A DNA stretch of 64,000 bases from Sternotherus odoratus (lineage: Eukaryota > Chordata > Testudines > Kinosternidae). Location of the stretch: NCBI GenBank assembly GCA_032164245.1, contig JAVMKO010000003.1:10364651-10428650 (forward strand). Direction: 5' to 3'. Below the pieces are notes generated by a model that ran no database searches, was not told the DNA's origin, and saw only the letters and a list, made by a program, of their open reading frames with translations. Each line of letters starts with the position of its first letter. The first letter of the stretch is position 1. Shown here in pieces: positions 59,401-64,000 of this stretch. A program made the translations under genes and the position numbers.

Positions 59401-62400
59401 TGGAGATCCCAGAGAGCTGTTTTGAAAATAATGACACCGTCTACTTTTTAAGAGAAAGTCTCATGCACAGTCTGAAACTTGCACATCCAGATCTTTGGAG
59501 ATCTCCTGACTTCTTTTCATTGTCTTTAGTCCAGACCTTACTTTGTTTCCAAGACAAGAAATCTTTGAGTCATCCATCCCTGACACTAATCTATGTTTTT
59601 TGTCTTGTGTCTCCCATGTCTGTATATATCTGCCCTGCATCTCCTCTAGAACATTGTACTGCCTGGCTAACAGTTGGCAGATAATTCTCACATCTTATAA
59701 TATATAAGGTAATTTTTAAAAAAAAACTAGAGATGCATTCGAGCCACAGAACTCCAATCCAAACCTGGATTTGGAACACGGAAAAGTCTGAGGGTGTTCC
59801 AATCTGGAGTTTTGATTCACTCCTAGTAAACGAGGAGCCACTTGAAATTTGGAACTGGGATTGTGTGAACCCTCCCAAGCTTTCGGGATGCTGGGGTCTA
59901 GAGTTTAGGTTTGGGTCAATCTCTGTTAAACAACTGAACCATGAAGCATTGTTAAAGATGGGCACTTGGAAAGTGTCTTGTTTAAATGGTGAATAAGAAT
60001 TACTGAACCCATTTTAATCCCTACTTGTGTCATTCTGTAGTAGCCTGAATTTCTAACTCTCGTCTCCACCATGGAAGGTGCACAACCAGACCCATCCAAA
60101 TTCCTTCTTTATTAGAATCCTACCCCCTCCCTGTTCCCACTAAGAATGGTGCCACTTTTAGGATTCAATTTTTTCCCCTGTTGCAGGCCACTGATACTGG
60201 AGCATCAATGACTATTCATGCTTTTGGAGCCTATTTTGGATTGGCTGCTGCGCGAGTCTTGTATCGTCCTGGTCTGAAAAACAGACATAAAAATGAAGAG
60301 TCAGTCTACCACTCGGATATGTTTGCCATGATTGGTAAGTCAAAGAAGTGTCTTGTCAAAAGAATGGAGACCATAGGTCAGCTGTTCCTTCCTGCATCTG
60401 ATACGTTGTCAATAGGAATGTTGCTATATTCGAGATGTGTTGTTTCTCTTCGTCCTTGCAGCATGCTTCTTTTCTTCTGCTGGAGATGTGTTTTCAATGC
60501 AATCAAATATGTGTTGGTTTTTCACTAGGGGGAAAAAACAGAGAATTTCAGTGATGGTTCATTTTTTGTGAAAAATTTATCTTAGGGGGAAAAAAAGTCA
60601 ATTTTCTGTCAAAAAAAAAAAAGTTTCAGTGAAAACTATCAACCAGCTCTAATTAATGAGTTACGTCTAGAGAAACTGAGTCAGAAAGAGGTTACGGGCC
60701 AGGTTCTGCCACCTTTATTCATGTTGAGGAATCTTTTTCTGTGGGTTTTCCGAGAAGTTACTTTGGGAATAATGTCCTACTTAGGGTGACTGATTATTAC
60801 AGAATCTTACTTGAAGTGACTTGAGCAGGGCTACACAGGGAGTCTTTGGGAAAACTAGCTCCTGAGTATCCTGAATTCCTGTCCACCTCAGAGGAAGGTC
60901 ACATGGCTGGGGGGGGGGGGTTCTTTTGTCTTCTCTTTCACCTCAGTGTCAAAAGCTTCTGGGTAATAGTCCATCATTTTTCCAATCATCTAATCATTTC
61001 TGAGTGCACTTCCCCATTCTCCTGCTCTTGGCTAGCTTGTTCTGCTAAATGGTGTATCTGCCATCGAAAACACTCCTGCGATTTAATGGTTTTTTGCATT
61101 CATGCAGGTACCCTTTTCCTCTGGCTGTTTTGGCCCAGTTTTAACTCTGCCATTGCACACCCTGATCTCCAGCAGAGAGCGATCATTAACACTTACTTTT
61201 CTATGGCCGCATGCACAGTCACAGCCTTTGCCCTCTCAAGCCTAGTCGAACACAGAGGCAAGTTGGATATGGTAAGAGTTGCGTCAAAACCCGATGTCTG
61301 TCATTAAATCTAGCGCAGAATTACAATGACAGAGGGCCGTCAATGAAGGGGCTGGTTCAGAAATATAAGAGCTAGTTGGAACCTTTGCTTCAAACTCAGA
61401 CTAAACTAAGACCCTGGTTCATGGTTCAAAAAAAAAATTAGCGTTGTATTGTGGGGGCAGGGGTGTAATCCACACTGCTCTGGGCATGTTTCCCTTCCCC
61501 CTAGAGTGGCTATGATGCATTGAGATGTATGTGTCTGCTACAGCTCCCAGTTAGGGGAGTTACTCAAGCTTTTGTACTGAAGGGCCAGGGTTAAAACCCA
61601 ACTGTTGGTCCAACTGGGGTTGGCTACAGGAGTGGGCCGTCTGGGAGGGGAAAGCAAGGACCACATTGGGGTCAGTAACAGACAGACCCTCCTCATGCCC
61701 TCAGGGGTACATACTACCAGTCTCTGAAACAGAGAGGCCATTTTGGGTGTAGGCCCGGTCTGCACCATCCTATTCAAATGTTCCCTCAAATGGTATTTTG
61801 GCTTGGCCTCTTTCCAGAGCAAAAAAAACCCACCCTCAGTTGGCTGGTGTTAGGCACGCTAGTGCCCTATTTAAGCCAGTGCTATTGAGGGAGGGAAGGG
61901 TGCTTCAGGAGGTAAGCCACCTCCTTCTACCTCCCTGAAGCTGACCACTGGGGTGAGGGAGTGGCCAGTTTTGATCCACACTGGAATGAGGAGTCATGGT
62001 CCCTGCTGCTGTCCTTGTAGCTTTGGTGGGGCTGACCTTGAAGGAGTGGATGTCCTTCTCCCACACAATGTCCTAGCTGATGGGAATGGGACAGTCAGAT
62101 CCTGGCTAATCTCCCAACTACTGTTGCTGTTCCCTGTTGTGGGAGGATATCTTTAAAGGGTATCAGAGTGTGACCTCCCTCAAAGCTGTCCTGCTTGCTG
62201 GCTGGGAAGGGAATTTGCGTAAGAACTGCCTTGGAAAATTAAGCAGCCTAATTAACTATCCATGAAGCCTACCCTTAATGCCAAGAGATGGATTTAGTGT
62301 GGCTCCATGAATCTACATATCTGGTCCCTGTGTACGGAAGGGAACCCTACAGAGCAGTGACTGCTGTAGAATCAAAACCAGGCCTCTGCTGGTCTTAATT

Positions 62401-63400
62401 CATTCCTTGACTGCCTCAGTCTGACATCAGTGTGTTGGAGATTCACTTTTATGTTTCACTGCTAAATACTTTACAATGTAAATATCCCGTGTGACGACAG
62501 AGGAGGCTGGTGCTGTGAGTCATTCACATACAAGCCTGGCCTCCGTTCCCAGCCATCAGCTTACTCTTGGGGGTTTTATGTCCTGCACAGGTTCACATTC
62601 AAAACGCCACCCTCGCAGGAGGAGTAGCCGTGGGTTCCTGTGCCGACATGAACATCTACCCATTTGGTGCTATGTTAATTGGTAGCATTGCTGGTCTCGT
62701 CTCTGTCATCGGGTTCAAGTTCTTGACAGTAAGTATAAAATCAAGTAGAATATGCAGGACCTGATTCTGATCTCGTTTACATGGCTTCATGGCACAGTAA
62801 TTTCACTGATTTCACTGGAGTTACTCCTGATTTACTAGACGGAAAGATCAGAATCAGGCCTCTACTGTATATAGAGAGGTCGAGACCTGGTCAACGGGCT
62901 ACATGGAAGCCAAGGGGACTAAAGCATGCTCTTAATTGCCATCCTGAATAAGGATGCCAGGCCCTGGGGAGATGAAGGGATTGGGTAGGCATTAGAGCTG
63001 ACTGGGGAGTGCCCCCGGCGACGCCACAGCCTCCCCAGCCCCAGGCTGCCGGGAGGGAGAGCGCATGGTGCCACCGCAGGCTCCCCAGTCAGGTGCTGTA
63101 GCTCCAACCCCCTGCAGCCCAGCGGCGCCACCTCCCCTACCCGCCCCCAGCATGGTATCACTTCTGATAGCATGACATCACTTTCATGTTCTCCCCCATT
63201 TAATTTGCCTAGCAGATCTGGTCAATGAAACTTGTACACCGTACTCCGATATGAAAGTGTATTTCCCTCTCCTTTTAGCCATTCTTTTCTTCTAAACTGA
63301 AAATTCATGACACGTGTGGAGTTCATAATTTACATGGTTTGCCTGGATTAATGGGAGGTCTTGCAAGCATCATTGCAGCTGTGGCACACATCAAATTGGG
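50353..63400 (+). CDS. RHAG: Rh-associated glycoprotein RHAG (exons 1-7; 3' part beyond window)
   Basis: Exons are 50353-50476, 56683-56866, 58518-58668, 60187-60334, 61108-61271, 62591-62728 and 63279-63400. They give 1031 nt and 343 residues, in one frame with GT/AG junctions. The product is a multi-span membrane protein of the Amt/Rh family. In the red-cell membrane it forms the Rh complex core and conducts NH3/NH4+ and probably CO2. Family hallmarks: [67 protein letters not shown] (Asp156 and pore His164), [34 protein letters not shown] and [14 protein letters not shown] (pore His322). Start: the ATG at 50353 gives the conserved MRF N-terminus. An in-frame ATG 24 nt upstream (50329) would add MPSAFATN. 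The human protein has 409 residues, so about 50-60 remain outside the window. The first extracellular loop is about 11 residues short and lacks the N-glycosylation sequon. Confidence 0.95.
52530..52751 (+). repeat. CR1 3' end fragment
   Basis: ttaaccattggaacaattac, atcaagacgggatgtctttc and the tail tgcccttaaaaatctatgaa match a CR1 3' region. Confidence 0.65.
53099..53455 (-). repeat. CR1 3' region fragment
   Basis: tagggctgaagggaccttgc, ccttggaagtctattccaga and cttatttttgtaa-like wording ending in gaaaactgttatccggtccc give a CR1 3' UTR on the minus strand. Confidence 0.7.
54664..54760 (+). repeat. CR1 3' end fragment
   Basis: ggtgaaattctatggcctgt and ggtccattctggccttaaaa match a CR1 3' terminus. 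Confidence 0.7.
55637..55757 (+). repeat. Penelope-like 3' end
   Basis: agagaggtagccgtattagt, ccttaaagactaactataaa and aagctttcatgggctaatac, then acttcgtcagatgca: a good copy of the terminal repeat whose inverted version is at 34111-34265. Confidence 0.7.
56683..56866 (+). CDS. RHAG: RHAG exon 2
   Basis: 184 nt, acceptor tgtcctttcag, donor aaaag|gtgagt. It encodes [30 protein letters not shown] and [12 protein letters not shown], covering spans 2 and 3. Confidence 0.95.
57003..57128 (-). repeat. tRNA-derived SINE
   Basis: On the minus strand the A-box-like ccttacggttggggcacttg is followed by the B-box-like acaggtttgaatccct. Downstream on the + strand, up to about 57250, a degenerate 'cacccagctctagtt' end resembles the element at 28378. 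Confidence 0.55.
57257..57976. mobile_element. MITE with CCGTATATTCCGGCGTATAA ends in RHAG intron 2
   Basis: The left end ccgtatattccggcgtataa and right end atacgccggaacatacgg are inverted and flanked by TA on each side. gacgac and gtcgtcttat words repeat sub-terminally. The interior is extremely GC-rich with a tandem of about 52 bp (gcaggtggcccggcgggcgg, then cgagcccaccc), and long frames on both strands are composition artefacts. A relative with similar ends begins at 63656. Confidence 0.8.
57512..57632 (+). repeat. Tandem repeat, unit about 52 bp, 2-3 copies
   Basis: The unit starts gcaggtggcccggcgggcgg and includes gcgcttccccccc and cgagcccaccc. Two full copies and a degraded third lie inside the MITE. 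Confidence 0.75.
58518..58668 (+). CDS. RHAG: RHAG exon 3
   Basis: 151 nt, acceptor ttacctatag, donor ctaggg|gtagga. It encodes [33 protein letters not shown] and the loop to [10 protein letters not shown]. The gtagga donor is weaker than the others, but it is the only one that keeps the frame to exon 4. Confidence 0.92.
58883..59158. mobile_element. Harbinger-like MITE with 3-bp duplication
   Basis: Left end gggcttgtcttcact, right end aatgaagaccagccc, inverted with two mismatches. AGT flanks both sides (58880-58882 and 59159-59161). Internal hairpins include gtcgactccggaagtccagc against gcaagctggagtcgac. It lies in RHAG intron 3. Confidence 0.75.
60187..60334 (+). CDS. RHAG: RHAG exon 4: first pore histidine
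   Basis: 148 nt, acceptor cctgttgcag, donor attg|gtaagt. It encodes [18 protein letters not shown] with Asp156 and His164 of the conduction pore. [13 protein letters not shown] follows, with an Arg where human RHAG has Gly, then [15 protein letters not shown]. Confidence 0.95.
60525..60655. repeat. Diverged A/T-rich terminal repeat (ccagctctaatt end)
   Basis: gtgaaaaatttatc, gtcaattttctgtc and the end ctatcaaccagctctaatta resemble the element end at about 57130-57250. The function is unknown and the copy is weak. Confidence 0.3.
61108..61271 (+). CDS. RHAG: RHAG exon 5
   Basis: 164 nt, acceptor ttcatgcag, donor gatatg|gtaaga. It encodes [34 protein letters not shown] and [12 protein letters not shown], covering two membrane spans and the Rh family signature. 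Confidence 0.95.
61272..62590 (+). other. RHAG intron 5
   Basis: About 1.3 kb. I recognise no repeat family or extra exon. Acceptor: gtcctgcacag. Confidence 0.4.
62591..62728 (+). CDS. RHAG: RHAG exon 6
   Basis: 138 nt, phase 0 at both ends. It encodes [20 protein letters not shown], then [18 protein letters not shown] and FKFLT. Donor: gaca|gtaagt. Confidence 0.95.
62757..62860. mobile_element. Palindromic MITE, clearest copy
   Basis: Left end ggacctgattctgatct, right end agatcagaatcaggcc, with ttcactggagttactcctga in the middle. The whole element is close to one palindrome of about 100 bp. It begins 28 bp after RHAG exon 6. Confidence 0.7.
63279..63400 (+). CDS. RHAG: RHAG exon 7: second pore histidine
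   Basis: 122 nt, acceptor ctccttttag, donor ttggg|gtgagt, ending in phase 2. It encodes [16 protein letters not shown] (His322) and the following span, [15 protein letters not shown] short GAAA tandem begins within the donor region. Later exons lie outside the window. Confidence 0.94.
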
Positions 63401-63405
63401 GTGAG

Positions 63406-63422
63406 TGAAAGAAAGAAAGAAG
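63406..63422 (+). repeat. (GAAA)n microsatellite next to the RHAG exon 7 donor
   Basis: tgaaagaaagaaagaagg starts about 5 bp after the exon 7 splice donor. Confidence 0.7.
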
Positions 63423-63655
63423 GTGGAAGTGAGGCTCCTTTAGTGAAGTTGCGTTCTGTTTTGTTTTCTTTCCATGTTTTATATGGAGTCGATGGTTGCA
63501 GTATTGGATCTAGAATTACTCGACTATGAACCAAGGCAATCCCAAGAATGCCTTTCTTCCCCTTCACCACTTTACTGTGGGGATCAGATTGACTAAACTG
63601 AATCGCTTATGTAGCCCTGCATAAGAATTTTATATAATAGATTTCATACAGTTTA

Positions 63656-64000
63656 CCGTATATACTCATTCATACGCTGAATATTTTTGGTAAAAAAGTG
63701 AAGCATCAAACAGTGGAGGTCGACTTATAAACGGGTCTACACCAAAATCTGATGATTTGTAATTCTATAGAATGATTTAATTGGATTGAATTTCTAACAC
63801 ATTGTCGTTTTGTTTACCTGGAGCGCTTGCAGGCACAGAGCCCCTCAGCTCCCTGTGGCTGCGGTTTGCCGTTCCCAGCCAATGGGAGCTGCAGGAAGTT
63901 GGTTCGCCATTCCCAACCAATGGGAGCTACAGGAAGTGATGCCACTTCCCGCAGCTCCCAATGGCTGGGAACAGCAAACTGTGGCCACAGGGAGCTGAGG
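63656..64000. mobile_element. MITE (CCGTATATACTC end) running off the window
   Basis: It starts with TA then ccgtatatactcattcatac, and the sub-terminal 'gtcgacttataaacgggtc' resembles the ends of 57257-57976. It contains a GC-rich inverted repeat at 63843-64000. The right end is outside the window. Confidence 0.6.
63843..64000. repeat. 50-bp inverted repeat with internal tandem
   Basis: The left arm (63843-63892, cctcagctccctgtggctgc...) returns as its reverse complement at 63951-64000 with about five mismatches. Between them a 38-40 bp unit (gccrttcccarccaatggga) is repeated in tandem. The same GC word occurs in hAT fragments at 20085 and 39379. Confidence 0.75.

Noticed and set aside
1..64000. 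CRISPR arrays, rRNA or bacterial operons
   Set aside because: No evenly spaced short repeats with unique spacers, no rRNA-like blocks and no ribosome-binding sites were seen. Gene structure is vertebrate.

Overview
The window is nuclear DNA from a sauropsid vertebrate, most likely a cryptodiran turtle. Coding sequence is split into short exons with GT/AG introns, and intergenic DNA is full of interspersed repeats. The repeat mix points to a turtle: CR1 LINE 3' ends, a tRNA-derived SINE of the turtle PolIII/Cry type, Penelope-like elements with a GIY-YIG domain, a TATA-bearing LTR, and many hAT, Tigger-like and Harbinger-like MITEs with GC-rich interiors. The taxon call rests on recognising these families by eye.

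Two protein-coding genes can be reconstructed, both on the + strand. (1) A complete cysteine-rich secretory protein gene (CRISP family, CRISP2-like by position) has seven coding exons between 8388 and 18340. They give a 242-residue precursor with a signal peptide, a CAP domain, a hinge and a C-terminal CRISP/ICR domain, and 16 cysteines outside the signal peptide. A candidate TATA box and non-coding first exon lie near 4880-4962, and a poly(A) signal lies at 18837. (2) The first seven coding exons of RHAG (Rh-associated glycoprotein, an erythroid ammonium/CO2 channel protein) lie between 50353 and 63400, and the gene runs off the right edge. Order and orientation, CRISP then RHAG head to tail, match the CRISP2-RHAG neighbourhood of human 6p12, so this is conserved amniote synteny. 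The genes share no pathway: one product is secreted, the other is an erythrocyte membrane protein.

Layout: 1-4870 upstream DNA with an LTR piece, a gag-like fragment and a MITE; 4880-18842 CRISP gene; 18843-50290 about 31 kb of repeat-dominated intergenic DNA with no recognisable host gene; 50291-64000 RHAG. The intergenic part holds diverged repeated units (20.7-23.2 kb), a nest of GC-rich MITEs (24.4-26.2 kb), a CR1 with a dead reverse transcriptase (29.3-30.5 kb), a Penelope hairpin (34.1 kb), a hAT MITE (35.6 kb), a 50-bp minisatellite (37.8-38.4 kb), a Penelope 3' end with GIY-YIG domain (42.4-43.5 kb) and several older CR1 and MIR copies.

I found no wholly new biological system. The points most worth checking are: a Tigger-like MITE 27 bp upstream of CRISP exon 3 that appears to supply its branch point; loss of the second CAP-domain histidine in the CRISP protein; a shortened first extracellular loop in RHAG lacking the glycosylation sequon; and a paralogous empty site that validates a small hAT insertion.
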